From Phocaeicola vulgatus (GTDB taxonomy: Bacteria; Bacteroidota; Bacteroidia; Bacteroidales; Tannerellaceae), in assembly GCA_022009975.1 (NCBI GenBank), contig CP091733.1, forward strand, positions 1,195,001 to 1,259,000: a stretch of 64,000 nucleotides of DNA. The letters are read 5' to 3'. Numbering within the stretch: position 1 is the first letter of the stretch; every line of letters starts with the position of its first letter. Positions 46,933 to 55,953 of this stretch are shown one piece after another. The notes beneath the pieces were generated by a model. The model was not told where the DNA came from, made no database searches, and saw nothing but the letters and a program-made list of their open reading frames with translations. The translations under genes were made by a program, and so were the position numbers.

Positions 46933-48138
46933 TTGAAAGCGTTAAGGAATTATCTCGACAAGATTAAACCTAACTTCGAGGAAGGTGGAAAGCTGGCAAT
47001 GTTCCGTTCTGTATTTGAAGGATTCGAAACATTTTTGTTCGTTCCGAATGAGACTTCAAAATCGGGCGTGCATATTCACGATAGTATCGACTCAAAGCGT
47101 ACCATGACTGTGGTTATCATCGCTTTGCTGCCTGCTTTGCTTTTTGGTATGTACAATGTCGGTTATCAACATAACTTGGCAGTTGGTACTGATCCGGGAT
47201 TCTGGATGACATTTATTTATGGCTTTTTGGCCGTATTACCTAAGATTATCGTATCATACGTAGTCGGTTTGGGTATAGAGTTTGCAGTAGCACAATACAA
47301 GAAAGAAGAAATCCAAGAAGGTTTCTTGGTTTCTGGTATGTTAATCCCGATGATTGTGCCAGTTGACACTCCGTTGTGGATGATTGCTGTTGCAACAGCA
47401 TTCGCTGTGATTTTTGCCAAGGAAGTATTTGGTGGAACAGGCTACAATATTTTTAATGTTGCGTTGGTAACACGTGTGTTCTTGTTCTTCGCTTATCCGG
47501 CAGCAATGTCTGGCGACCGCGTTTTTGTCCGTACAGCAGACACATTTGGTATCGGTGCAGCAAATGGTGTGGTTGATGGTTTCACAGGTGCTACTCCATT
47601 AGGACAGATTGCCGTTGCGGGAAAAGAGTTGATTGGCAATTTCCATGTTACGGATGTGACAGGAAAAGTTATTTCCACAATGGATTACTTCGTGGGCTTG
47701 ATACCGGGTTCTATCGGTGAAACTTCAGTAATCGCCATCCTTATCGGTGCTGCTATCTTGTTGTTTACAGGAATTGCAAGCTGGAAGACTATGGGCTCTA
47801 TATTTGTTGGCGGCGCAGTAATGGCTGCTATATTTAACTTGATAGGAACTACGGTTGTTATGACTGTGTCTCCAGCTGACCACTTGTTCTTAGGAGGTTT
47901 CGCATTTGGTGCAGTATTTATGGCAACAGACCCTGTTACTTCAGCTCGTACTGAAACTGGTAAATATATTTATGGTTTCTTAGTCGGAGCTATGGCTATT
48001 ATTATCCGCGTATTGAATCCTGGTTATCCAGAAGGAATGATGCTCGCTATCTTATTAATGAACGTATTTGCTCCGCTGATTGACTATTATGTAGTTGAAG
48101 CGAACATTAACCGTCGTCTGAAGAGAGCAATCAAATAA
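46933..48138 (+). CDS. nqrB: Na+-NQR subunit B
   Basis: 401 residues with about ten membrane helices. GFTGATPLGQ holds the Thr that carries covalently bound FMN, and SKSGVHIHDSIDSKRTM precedes the first helix. The start is TTG at 46933; no suitable ATG is nearby, and the MKALRNYLDKIKPNF start fits the family. The subunit is the main Na+ path of the complex. Confidence 0.95.
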   Translation: MKALRNYLDKIKPNFEEGGKLAMFRSVFEGFETFLFVPNETSKSGVHIHDSIDSKRTMTVVIIALLPALLFGMYNVGYQHNLAVGTDPGFWMTFIYGFLAVLPKIIVSYVVGLGIEFAVAQYKKEEIQEGFLVSGMLIPMIVPVDTPLWMIAVATAFAVIFAKEVFGGTGYNIFNVALVTRVFLFFAYPAAMSGDRVFVRTADTFGIGAANGVVDGFTGATPLGQIAVAGKELIGNFHVTDVTGKVISTMDYFVGLIPGSIGETSVIAILIGAAILLFTGIASWKTMGSIFVGGAVMAAIFNLIGTTVVMTVSPADHLFLGGFAFGAVFMATDPVTSARTETGKYIYGFLVGAMAIIIRVLNPGYPEGMMLAILLMNVFAPLIDYYVVEANINRRLKRAIK

Positions 48139-48158
48139 CTAAATAAAGCATAGAAATT

Positions 48159-48866
48159 ATGAATAGAGATAGTAATAGTTATACGATTATATATGCAGCC
48201 GTAATGGTTGTTTTGGTTGCTGTGGTTTTGGCGTTCACATCACAATCGTTGAAGAGTGCGCAGAAACAGAATGAAGACAATGACAAACGTCAGCAGATTT
48301 TGCGTTCTATCAATGTCTCAGTTCCGGCAAATCAGGCAGAAGCTAAATTTAGTGAACTGATTAAAGACGCTTACCTGTTAGACGAAAGCGGAAACAAAGT
48401 AGGAGATGCTAAAGACGCATTTGATGGCATCAAAAAGGGTTATCCTGTTTTCGAAGCAAACGTTGACGGCCAGACAAAATACATCATGTCTTTGAATGGT
48501 GCAGGACTTTGGGGTCCGATTTGGGGATATATCTCAGTCAACAATGACAAGAACACAGTATTTGGAACAGACTTTAGCCACCAAGGTGAAACTCCGGGGT
48601 TGGGTGCTGAAATTACGAAATCTGATTTTAGTCAGCAGTTTGCAGGCAAACAATTGTTCAAAGGGGGTGAGTTCAAATCAATTGCTGTAGTAAAGAAAGG
48701 CAAATCGGCAGAAGGTCAGGACTATGTAGATGGTATCTCAGGTGGTACTATCACAAGTCAAGGTGTCAGCAAAATGCTTTATGACAGCTTGAAGAGCTAC
48801 GAGAAATTTAACATCAAAGCAGTAAGAAAATGGGATTATTATCAAAGAAGAATAAAGAAGTATTAG
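48159..48866 (+). CDS. nqrC: Na+-NQR subunit C
   Basis: 235 residues with one N-terminal helix. DGISGGTITSQGVSKML includes the SGxTxxS motif whose Thr binds FMN through a phosphoester link. GLWGPIWGYISVNND and GETPGLGAEI are also conserved. The end overlaps nqrD by 37 bases. Confidence 0.95.
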   Translation: MNRDSNSYTIIYAAVMVVLVAVVLAFTSQSLKSAQKQNEDNDKRQQILRSINVSVPANQAEAKFSELIKDAYLLDESGNKVGDAKDAFDGIKKGYPVFEANVDGQTKYIMSLNGAGLWGPIWGYISVNNDKNTVFGTDFSHQGETPGLGAEITKSDFSQQFAGKQLFKGGEFKSIAVVKKGKSAEGQDYVDGISGGTITSQGVSKMLYDSLKSYEKFNIKAVRKWDYYQRRIKKY

Positions 48867-49459
48867 TTGGCCCATTGAGCATCAACAACCCAGTCATCGT
48901 GCAGATGTTGGGTATCTGTTCTGCGTTGGGTGTAACTTCAAAATTAGAGCCAGCTTTGGTTATGGGTATTTCCGTAACTGCTGTTGTCGCTTTTGCAAAT
49001 GTGATTATTTCTTTGCTACGTAATACGATTCCAAGCCGAATCCGTATCATCGTACAGCTGGTTGTCGTGGCAGCCTTGGTTACCATTGCGAGTGAAGTGC
49101 TGAAAGCATACGCTTACGATGTGAACAAGCAGTTATCCGTGTTTGTTGGTTTGATTATTACCAACTGTATCTTGATGGGTCGATTGGAAGCCTTTGCATT
49201 AGGCAATGGTCCATGGGAATCATTCTTGGACGGTGTTGGTAATGGTCTGGGTTATGCCGTAATCCTTATTATAGTAGGTTTCTTCCGTGAATTGTTCGGT
49301 TCAGGAACTTTGTTCGGAGTACAAGTTATCCCGCAAGTATTCTATGACTGGGGTTATGTAAATAACGGTTTGATGATTTTGCCACCGATGGCTTTGATTG
49401 TCATCGCTGTGATTATTTGGGTTCATCGTTCTCGGAACAAAGAACTGCAAGAAAACTAA
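48830..49459 (+). CDS. nqrD: Na+-NQR subunit D
   Basis: 209 residues, six membrane helices. NNPVIVQMLGICSALGVTS and ILMGRLEAFALGNGPWESFLDG match NqrD. It pairs with NqrE in the membrane, together holding an iron centre. The start lies inside nqrC. Confidence 0.95.
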   Translation: MGLLSKKNKEVLVGPLSINNPVIVQMLGICSALGVTSKLEPALVMGISVTAVVAFANVIISLLRNTIPSRIRIIVQLVVVAALVTIASEVLKAYAYDVNKQLSVFVGLIITNCILMGRLEAFALGNGPWESFLDGVGNGLGYAVILIIVGFFRELFGSGTLFGVQVIPQVFYDWGYVNNGLMILPPMALIVIAVIIWVHRSRNKELQEN

Positions 49460-49486
49460 TGATAACCATTATAAATTAGAAAAAGA

Positions 49487-50104
49487 ATGGAAGAATTATT
49501 AAGTACGTTTGTCCGCTCAATCTTTGTAGACAACATGGTGTTCGCATACTATTTGGGTATGTGTTCTTTCTTGGCTGTTTCAAAGAATGTGAAGACTGCT
49601 ATGGGTTTGGGAATGGCTGTGACATTCGTTTTGGTATGTACATTGCCAATCAACTATATGCTTGAGAATTATGTCTTGAAAGAGGGTGCTCTTTCTTGGT
49701 TGGGCGCAGAGTTTCAAGATGTCAATTTGAGCTTCTTGGCCTTTATCCTCTTTATCGCCATCATTGCTTCTTTTGTGCAATTAGTGGAAATGGTTGTTGA
49801 AAAGTTTGCTCCGGCTCTTTACTCGTCATTAGGTATTTTCTTGCCGTTGATTGCTGTAAACTGTGCTATTTTGGGTGGTTCTTTGTTTATGCAACAGAAA
49901 GCGTTCTCAAATGTAGGCGTAGCAACAATTTATGGATTAGGCTCTGGTATCGGTTGGATGTTGGCAATTGTCGGCATGGCTGCCATCCGTGAGAAATTGG
50001 CCTATTCAGACGTTCCTAAACCATTGAAAGGATTAGGTATCACATTCATCATCACAGGCTTGATGGGTATGGCATTCATGTGCTTCTCAGGTTTGAAGAT
50101 TTAA
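49487..50104 (+). CDS. nqrE: Na+-NQR subunit E
   Basis: 205 residues, six membrane helices. RSIFVDNMVFAYYLGMCSFLAVSK and NCAILGGSLFMQQK with conserved Cys match NqrE. It is a paralogue of NqrD and sits 28 bases after it. Confidence 0.95.
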   Translation: MEELLSTFVRSIFVDNMVFAYYLGMCSFLAVSKNVKTAMGLGMAVTFVLVCTLPINYMLENYVLKEGALSWLGAEFQDVNLSFLAFILFIAIIASFVQLVEMVVEKFAPALYSSLGIFLPLIAVNCAILGGSLFMQQKAFSNVGVATIYGLGSGIGWMLAIVGMAAIREKLAYSDVPKPLKGLGITFIITGLMGMAFMCFSGLKI

Positions 50105-50133
50105 TATTAACGCATAAAGATTTAAGTAAAGAT

Positions 50134-51420
50134 ATGACTTTATTAATGTCGGGCGGACTTACAATCATAGCCAGTGCCGTTGTCTTTTTATTGGTGACAA
50201 TGGTATTGGTGGGTGCGTTGTTGTACGCTAAAGCAAAATTGGTTCCGTCAGGAAATGTCAAATTGACGGTTAATGGAGAGAAAGAAATAGAAACTCCTAT
50301 GGGTGGAACATTGCTGGGCGCTCTTCAGTCTGGCGGTGTATTCTTGTCATCTGCCTGCGGTGGCGGTGGTAAGTGTGGTCAATGCCGTGCTCAAGTGTTA
50401 GAAGGCGGTGGTGAAATCTTACCTACTGAAAAGGGATTCTTCTCTCGCAAACAGCAGAAAGAACATTGGCGTTTGGCTTGCCAAACTAAGGTGAAGAAGA
50501 TATGCAAGTGAAAGTTCCTGAAGAAGTATTGGGCGTGAAAGAGTGGGAATGCGAAGTTATTTCCAACAAAAACGTTGCTACATTTATCAAGGAATTTATC
50601 GTGCAGTTGCCTAAAGGTGAACACATGGACTTTATTCCGGGTTCTTATGCTCAGATCAAGATTCCTGCTTACTCGATGGATTATGACAAAGACATTGACA
50701 AGAGCTTGATTGGTGAAGAGTATTTGCCGGCTTGGCAGAAATTCGGTTTGTTCGGCTTGAAGTGTAAGAACACAGAACCGACAGTCCGTGCATATTCTAT
50801 GGCTAACTATCCTGCAGAAGGTGACCGTATTATGTTGACAGTTCGTATTGCGACTCCTCCGTTTAAGCCGAAACCACAAGTTGGCTTCCAGGATGTAATG
50901 CCGGGTATCGCTTCTTCTTACATCTTTACGTTGAAACCGGGTGATAAGGTTATCATGAGTGGCCCTTATGGTGACTTCCATCCAATCTTTGATTCTAAAC
51001 GTGAAATGATGTGGGTCGGTGGTGGTGCCGGTATGGCTCCGTTGCGTGCACAGATTATGCACATGATGAAAACTTTGCATACTACAGATCGTAAGATGTC
51101 ATATTTCTATGGAGCACGTGCCTTGAATGAAGTATTCTATTTGAATGACTTCCTTGAATTGGAGAAAGAGTTCCCGAACTTTACTTTCCATTTGGCGCTT
51201 GACCGTCCTGACCCAGCTGCTGATGCTGCGGGTGTTAAATACACGGCTGGTTTCGTTCATCAAGTAATTTACAATACATACTTGAAAGATCACGAAGCTC
51301 CAGAAGATATCGAATACTACATGTGTGGTCCTGGTCCAATGTCAAAAAGCTGTCGAAAACATGTTGGATAGCTTGGGCGTTCCGATGGAAATGCTTCACT
51401 TTGATAACTTCGGTGGATAA
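50134..51420 (+). CDS. nqrF: Na+-NQR subunit F (two frameshifts)
   Basis: About 428 residues from ATG 50134: a membrane helix, a 2Fe-2S domain (SACGGGGKCGQC ... RLACQ), then FAD and NADH domains (RAYSMANYPAEGD, GGGAGMAPLRAQI, YYMCGPGPM). It takes electrons from NADH. Two indels break it: an A lost near 50494 and an extra A in the run 51344-51348. Repair gives KVKEDMQVKVPEEV and KAVENMLDSLGVPMEML, ending HFDNFGG. Terminator at 51445-51478. Confidence 0.94.
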
Positions 51421-51444
51421 AAATCCGTCTTCATTTATAAGAAA

Positions 51445-51478
51445 ATCCGTAACGGGCGATACTGTTACGGATTTTTTT
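51445..51478 (+). terminator. terminator after nqrF
   Basis: AAATCCGTAAC pairs with GTTACGGATTT around a 10-base loop, followed by T. It ends the nqr operon. Confidence 0.85.
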
Positions 51479-51504
51479 ATGCCTTTACTTTTTGTATATC
51501 GTCA

Positions 51505-51963
51505 GTAAGCATTAATTGGTAAGCATTAACTGAAGTACATATTTTAAAGGTTATAGTTGTCATGTAATTTTGCCATTGCAATATAGCAACAACTATAACC
51601 TTTTTATTTATGACAAAAGAAGAGTTTTTAGAGATTCAATCAGAAGTATTGTCTGGAGGGAAACAGTTAAAGTCAATTTTGGCAGCGCATGGAGTTCCTT
51701 ATTCGACTTATAACTACAGGCATAATAAGATTACATCCAATAATGGGAGTTTGCCTATAGCACCTATATCTATAAAGGACGCGGAAGTTACAGGAAGTTA
51801 TTCAACTTTTGAGAATGTTGATGCAACTGGTGTCGTATTGGCTTTCCCTAATGGACTCCGAGTTCTTTTGGTCATGGAAGCGAACATGTTTTAATGGAAC
51901 TGTTTAATAAGAGTCTAAGCCATGTTCTGTCTGAATGATACAATGCGTTATCACCTTTACAGC
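51505..51963 (+). mobile_element. IS66-family insertion sequence, left-end remnant
   Basis: The segment starts with GTAAGC at 51505, a sequence typical of IS66 ends, which recurs at 51520. It holds a complete-looking tnpA accessory gene with one frameshift and the first 14 codons of tnpB, and is then joined to unrelated phage-like DNA. No transposase (tnpC) and no right end are present, so the element is dead. Confidence 0.7.
51610..51938 (+). pseudogene. tnpA: IS66 accessory protein TnpA (frameshifted)
   Basis: About 108 codons. MTKEEFLEIQSEVL, GKQLKSILAAHGVPYSTYNY and GVVLAFPNGLRV match the small first protein of IS66 elements, a helix-turn-helix accessory factor. The frame breaks around 51861-51869; repair continues FGHGSEHVLMELFNKSLSH to a TGA at 51936-51938. 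It lacks partner genes, so no activity is expected. Confidence 0.7.
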
Positions 51964-52212
51964 ATGACGCTGGACGAGTTTGCGCTGGTCTTCGAGGTTT
52001 GGCAGTAGGAAAGGGCGTATGATGCCCGCACCTCGTGGGAACAAGCCCGGTTCATCGCCCAATGCGCCTTGATGCCTTACTCGAAGAAAGGGCTGAAGGC
52101 CACGGATGTCGTGGTGTTCGACTGGGAGAAAGGGGAAAGGCATGAGGAGTCAACAGCCAAGACGACAAAGGAAGATGTCGCACGGATATTGGAGAGGTTC
52201 AGGGACGCTTAA
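51964..52212 (+). pseudogene. phage tail protein remnant, joined in frame to tnpB start
   Basis: From ATG 51964 the frame reads MTLDEFALVFEVWQ, stops at a TAG (52006-52008), then continues ERAYDARTSWEQARF and so on to TAA at 52210. Upstream the same frame extends to ATG 51922 through 14 residues resembling IS66 TnpB (MFCLNDTMRYHLY). The second part resembles small tail-assembly proteins of Bacteroides phages; this is inference. The G+C content is clearly higher than around it. It is a broken fusion product, not a working gene. Confidence 0.45.
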
Positions 52213-52418
52213 GGCTTTTCCCCCTTTTGTTTCCCCTCTTCCTCTTCCTCTTCTTCTTGCTCTTCTCTTTCCCATTTGTCGTAAAGGGCATCGAGTTCCT
52301 TCTGCTGTTTGTCCGTCAGGCGGCAACGCCCGCAATCGATGGAATCTTTAAACGCAAGAGCCGCGACCAGTATCCAGAAAGCCCAAAAGATGAAATAATA
52401 TGTAAAACATTGTCTCAC
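52209..52418 (-). CDS. small membrane protein with acidic tail
   Basis: 69 residues, GTG start. A hydrophobic N-terminal helix (YYFIFWAFWILVAALAF) is followed by DCGRC, a basic-acidic helix and a run of seven Glu. The stop overlaps, on the other strand, the stop of the phage-like remnant. It may be a phage-related leftover; the acidic run arises from a CTT/CTC repeat. Not recognised. Confidence 0.35.
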   Translation of the reverse strand: MRQCFTYYFIFWAFWILVAALAFKDSIDCGRCRLTDKQQKELDALYDKWEREEQEEEEEEEGKQKGEKP

Positions 52419-52436
52419 TCATAGTATTGCAAATAT

Positions 52437-52619
52437 ATGGATAACAAGTTGAAATACCAAATAGACCTCAGCCTGAAAGACCTTGTTTCTTCATCCCTTG
52501 CAAAGGTGAGGAAGGGGTTTGAACGACTGAACACCCCATTTTTGTTATCAAAAGCGAGGGGAGTACAAGAGGTAAGTCTTGCGCTTGGACACGTTGAACA
52601 TTATGGCATGGTACGTTAA
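52437..52619 (+). pseudogene. possible phage tape-measure N-terminal fragment
   Basis: 60 codons: MDNKLKYQIDLSLKDLVSSS, then AKVRKGFERLN, and then unrelated sequence to the stop. The start resembles that of tail tape-measure proteins in Bacteroides phages, which are normally several hundred to over a thousand residues long. Together with 51964-52212 it suggests the debris of a tail gene cluster. The call is by resemblance only. Confidence 0.4.
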
Positions 52620-52623
52620 AACA

Positions 52624-52678
52624 GGGTTTAAATGGCGTTTAAACAGTATTTAAACAGTGTTTTAATGACGATTCATGA
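52624..52678. repeat. 11-bp tandem array (array F)
   Basis: Units start at 52624, 52635, 52646, 52657 and 52668, an exact 11-base period, with consensus GNGTTTWAAYR, the same family as 13915-13958. The first 5-6 bases abut the end of the phage-like fragment. Confidence 0.8.
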
Positions 52679-52833
52679 CTGCCGATTTATCCTGGGGAGA
52701 CAATTCGTTTAATTTGCAAGTTCGTCTAAAACTGATTAAATCCCACCTCTTCGGCATGAATCAGGAAACTGTCGGTATGTATGCCCAACGAGGAATTATC
52801 TGAGTACGTTAGAACAGCATTTAAGGGAGTTTC

Positions 52834-52898
52834 CAAAAAGGTAGTAAGCTTTTTAGAAAAAGGTAGTATGCTTTTTGAAAAAAGGTAGTAAGCTTTTG
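52834..52898. repeat. 22-bp tandem array (array D), in a gene-free stretch
   Basis: Cores GGTAGTAWGCTTTTT start at 52840, 52862 and 52884, an exact 22-base period, the same family as 13995-14031. The region 52620-53585 has no gene that I trust; besides the two arrays it holds A/T-rich sequence and the holA promoter. Confidence 0.8.
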
Positions 52899-53542
52899 TT
52901 TATCCCTAAAATTGCTCGGTTTATTATGGATAGTTGTCTTTTTGTAAATAAGTTGGCTCTTCTGTAATTTAGTTGAAAAGGACTCTTTCTTGAGGATAAC
53001 ATACTATTAGTTCATTCAGTCCTGCAGGAATATATAGGCAATAGAAATTAGGCAATAGAAATTAGACGATAGAAAATCACATCATTATCTATTTAGTGTC
53101 AAAAATGAATGTTTAGAAAACCGTTTTAATTGATTAGTAATCAGTATTCTATATCAAAATAAATTAGGATATTTGACAAGTATTTCTTATCTTTATATCG
53201 CCAAACATAAAGCAAGAAATCTATGTCAAAGTATCCTAATGGAAATAAAGTTACAATAAATAACGTCATTATCTTGTTTATGTCCCAATGCTGGACTGGT
53301 GCGGAAAAGAAGAACATACTAATTTCTGACACAAGAAAATGCTCCAAAGATATGGGGATATAAATCAAGCAACCTTTGAACAAGGATGTTTACATGTGAA
53401 CTTTGTTGATAGCAAGGAGTCAAAAAATAGCCAAACTTTTTGATGAAGATTTTGGGTGACGCATTGACGAAGACTGGTGATATGGAGGATGGCCAAGCAA
53501 GGAAAAGTAGCCTTATCCGAGCAATAAGCAAAATCTTTTTCG

Positions 53543-53550
53543 TATGTTTG
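53543..53550 (+). promoter_or_regulatory. -7 promoter element for holA
   Basis: TATGTTTG fits TAnnTTTG, 36 bases before the chosen holA start. Confidence 0.5.
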
Positions 53551-53585
53551 CAAGAGAAAAGAATCAGACAGATAAAAACAAGACA

Positions 53586-54606
53586 ATGGCAAAGAAAGAA
53601 TATACATTCGATGAGATTTTCCGTGATATCAAGCAAAGGAAATTCCAGCCTGTTTATGTGTTTATGGGGGAAGAACCTTTCTTTATTGATAAACTTACGG
53701 AACTTCTTATGAATGTGGTTCTTACAGAAAACGAACGAGACTTCAACCAGCTTGTTTATTATGGATTGGAGACTGACGCTGCTACTGTCATCGATGCTGC
53801 CAGACGTTTCCCTATGATGTCAGATTATCAACTTGTTGTTGTCAGGGAAGCTCAATTGATGAAGGACATAGAATTACTCTCCAACTATGCAAAAATGCCT
53901 TTAAACTCTACAATATTGGTCTTAAATTATAAATATAAGACTTTGGATCGAAGAAAGACTTTGGCTTCCTTGGTGGAGAAAAATGGCATTCTTTTCGAGT
54001 CAAAAAAAATTCCTGACTATAAAATGGCTGCTTATATTGGTGAATTGCTGAAAAACAGAGGTGTACAAGTGGATCCAAAAGCCGCGCAAATGCTTTCCGA
54101 TTGCTTAGGAAACGATTTAAGCCGTCTGGATAAAGAGTTGGATAAGCTGTCTATAATAATGGCTGAAAACGGCTTGAAACGTATTACTCCGGAATTAGTT
54201 GAAAAGAATGTCGGAATCAGCAAAGAATACAATAATTTTGAACTTCTCAAAGCTATTATCCAACGTGACATTCTGAAGTCAAACCGGATTATCCAACACT
54301 TTGCACAGAATCCTAAAGAACCCTTTGCAGGTTACATTAGCTGTCTTGTTTAATTACTTTTCCAACTTGCTGATATGTTATTACAGCAAGGATAGATCAG
54401 AGAAAGGGCTGATGCAAGCATTAAGTCTTAGGAATGCTTTCCAAGTAAAGGATTATCTGTTAGGATTAAAGAATTATCCACCTATGAAAGTCTTCAATTT
54501 AATAGGAGATATCCGCACGGCAGATGCACGTTCTAAAGGCGTTGAAAATGTATCGGACAGCAACGAGGAGATTATGAAAGAATTGCTTTATAAAATACTT
54601 CACTAA
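53586..54606 (+). CDS. holA: DNA polymerase III delta subunit (frameshifted)
   Basis: About 340 residues from ATG 53586 (MAKKEYTFDEIFRDIKQRKF). PVYVFMGEEPFFIDKLTELL and FPMMSDYQLVVVREAQ are typical, as are the C-terminal helices (LSLRNAFQVKDYLLGLKNY). The delta subunit opens the beta clamp in the clamp loader. The frame breaks at about 54318-54321; two added A (or one base fewer) give KENPLQVTLAVLFNYFSNLL. It is essential in most bacteria, so an error is likely. The upstream TTG frame is rejected. Confidence 0.92.
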
Positions 54607-55331
54607 GGTGCTGAGTCAAAATAGTTGATTAGATGCAGTCATACTGCCTTTTTCCAACCGGTTTTATCCTCTAAATATAGGATATTTATCTAATACTCTA
54701 TAATTTATGAATTATTTTTAGGCATAAAAACAACCACTATTTCAAAAGGGACGTATCCTTGAGCCGGAAAAACGGCAAAATAGGAGATAAGCGGCTTTTT
54801 CTTTTCCGAAGGCAAATTTATACGTTTTTAATCACTCTTCTAAAATATGCCAATCTGTCATTATCCATTCTTAAATATGCAATGATTTATATAAATGTAA
54901 ACGATAAATACACGTATACAAATGTCTCATCGCAGAATATAAGGTAAAGAAACGTAGATTATAATATTATATACAAATGTTATCGTGTATATTTGTTTAC
55001 AAAACTATTATATAACAAATATATACATAGAAAAATCAACCGATGTTTCAAGGATTAAATGAATAGATGTATTGAATAAATAACCAATATTTTTTTCTAT
55101 TAAACATACAAAGTAATACTTGAAAAGGGATGAATTTATTGTATACTATTCTATATTTATGGTCATATATTGCCATATATTTATATGTGTAATATATTGT
55201 AAACCATGTAAATGATAAAAATATTCAAAGCTTTACTTTAATATGATTTGGACGTGTATGCATAAGTATGCTTACATTTGTATCTCTAATGTTTATAATT
55301 ATTATTGTATATATTTATAACTATATCTTGT
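54607..55331. other. A/T-rich gene-free region with repeated heptamers
   Basis: About 725 bases of very A/T-rich DNA between holA and the XRE gene. Heptamers TGTAAAC at 54896 and 55198 and GTTTACA at 54995 and 55335 alternate in orientation; the decamer ATACAAATGT and its complement also recur (near 54915, 54971 and 55274). No credible gene. The start near 54603 loosely resembles the repeat at 28286. Confidence 0.55.
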
Positions 55332-55358
55332 TTTGTTTACAATAAATGTATATCTTTG
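55332..55358 (+). promoter_or_regulatory. promoter of the XRE gene with overlapping GTTTACA motif
   Basis: TTTG (55332-55335) and TATCTTTG (55351-55358) form a -33/-7 pair with a shortish spacer. GTTTACA (55335-55341) lies between them, where a repressor would block RNA polymerase. Confidence 0.55.
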
Positions 55359-55431
55359 CAGAAAGTATAGAAAATGGATATTTCTATATATTTTGCGACA
55401 AGTTGTCAGTTGTATATTAACGAAAGCAATT

Positions 55432-55875
55432 ATGAGAGAAAGAATAATACAAGTTATGGAGCAAGAAAGGATGACGCAGGCTCAGTTTGCAGCAGCAATT
55501 GGCATTCAGCGTGCAGCCATGTCTCATATCATTTCCGGTAGAAATAATCCGAGTTTGGACGTTATGCAGAAAATCCTTTCCTGTTTTCCTGCCGTTAATC
55601 CGGACTGGTTATTGCTTGGTAAAGGTGAAATGTTTCGGGATCATGCTGCTTCTCCTGATTCTCTTTTTGAAGAGAACCAAGCTCCTGCCAAAATAGAGAT
55701 TATTCCAGATTCGGAACCAGCTCCGCAAGCCAATGAGAAATCGGACGATAAACAACCTTCCGAAAAGCAAGAGGCTTGTGCTATTTCCGTTTCTAAAACC
55801 GTAAGCAAAATAATGGTTTTCTATTCCGATAACACTTACGAGATGTTTGTGCCAGAGAAACCTGATTCGGAATGA
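55432..55875 (+). CDS. XRE-type helix-turn-helix regulator
   Basis: 147 residues from ATG 55432. Residues 5-65 form a Cro/CI-like helix-turn-helix: MTQAQFAAAIGIQRAAMSHI and SGRNNPSLDVMQKIL, ending PDWLLLGKGEMF. The linker (70-120) is acidic and proline-rich; the C-terminal end has a short strand (KIMVFYSDNTYEMFVPE). Unlike phage repressors it carries no peptidase domain. It sits alone behind the A/T-rich region, whose heptamers could be its own operators. Confidence 0.85.
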   Translation: MRERIIQVMEQERMTQAQFAAAIGIQRAAMSHIISGRNNPSLDVMQKILSCFPAVNPDWLLLGKGEMFRDHAASPDSLFEENQAPAKIEIIPDSEPAPQANEKSDDKQPSEKQEACAISVSKTVSKIMVFYSDNTYEMFVPEKPDSE

Positions 55876-55918
55876 TTGCCGATTTGATTTTGCCTGTGGA
55901 AAATTAGCTTATCTTTTG

Positions 55919-55926
55919 TATCTTTG
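55919..55926 (+). promoter_or_regulatory. -7 promoter element for pyrK-pyrD
   Basis: TATCTTTG fits TAnnTTTG, 28 bases before the pyrK ATG. It shows that the earlier in-frame TTG at 55924 cannot be the start. Confidence 0.65.
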
Positions 55927-55953
55927 CATACTGAACTAAGAAATCGTTTCTTT

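Noticed and set aside
52006..52008. TAG in the phage-like frame as a recoded sense codon
   Set aside because: Some gut phages read TAG as Gln, but a single TAG in a truncated fragment is no evidence for it; a nonsense mutation is simpler.
53141..53383. 80-codon minus-strand ORF upstream of holA
   Set aside because: Hydrophobic and A/T-rich, but it has no recognised family, no promoter that I could see and no neighbour support; probably chance or too decayed to call.
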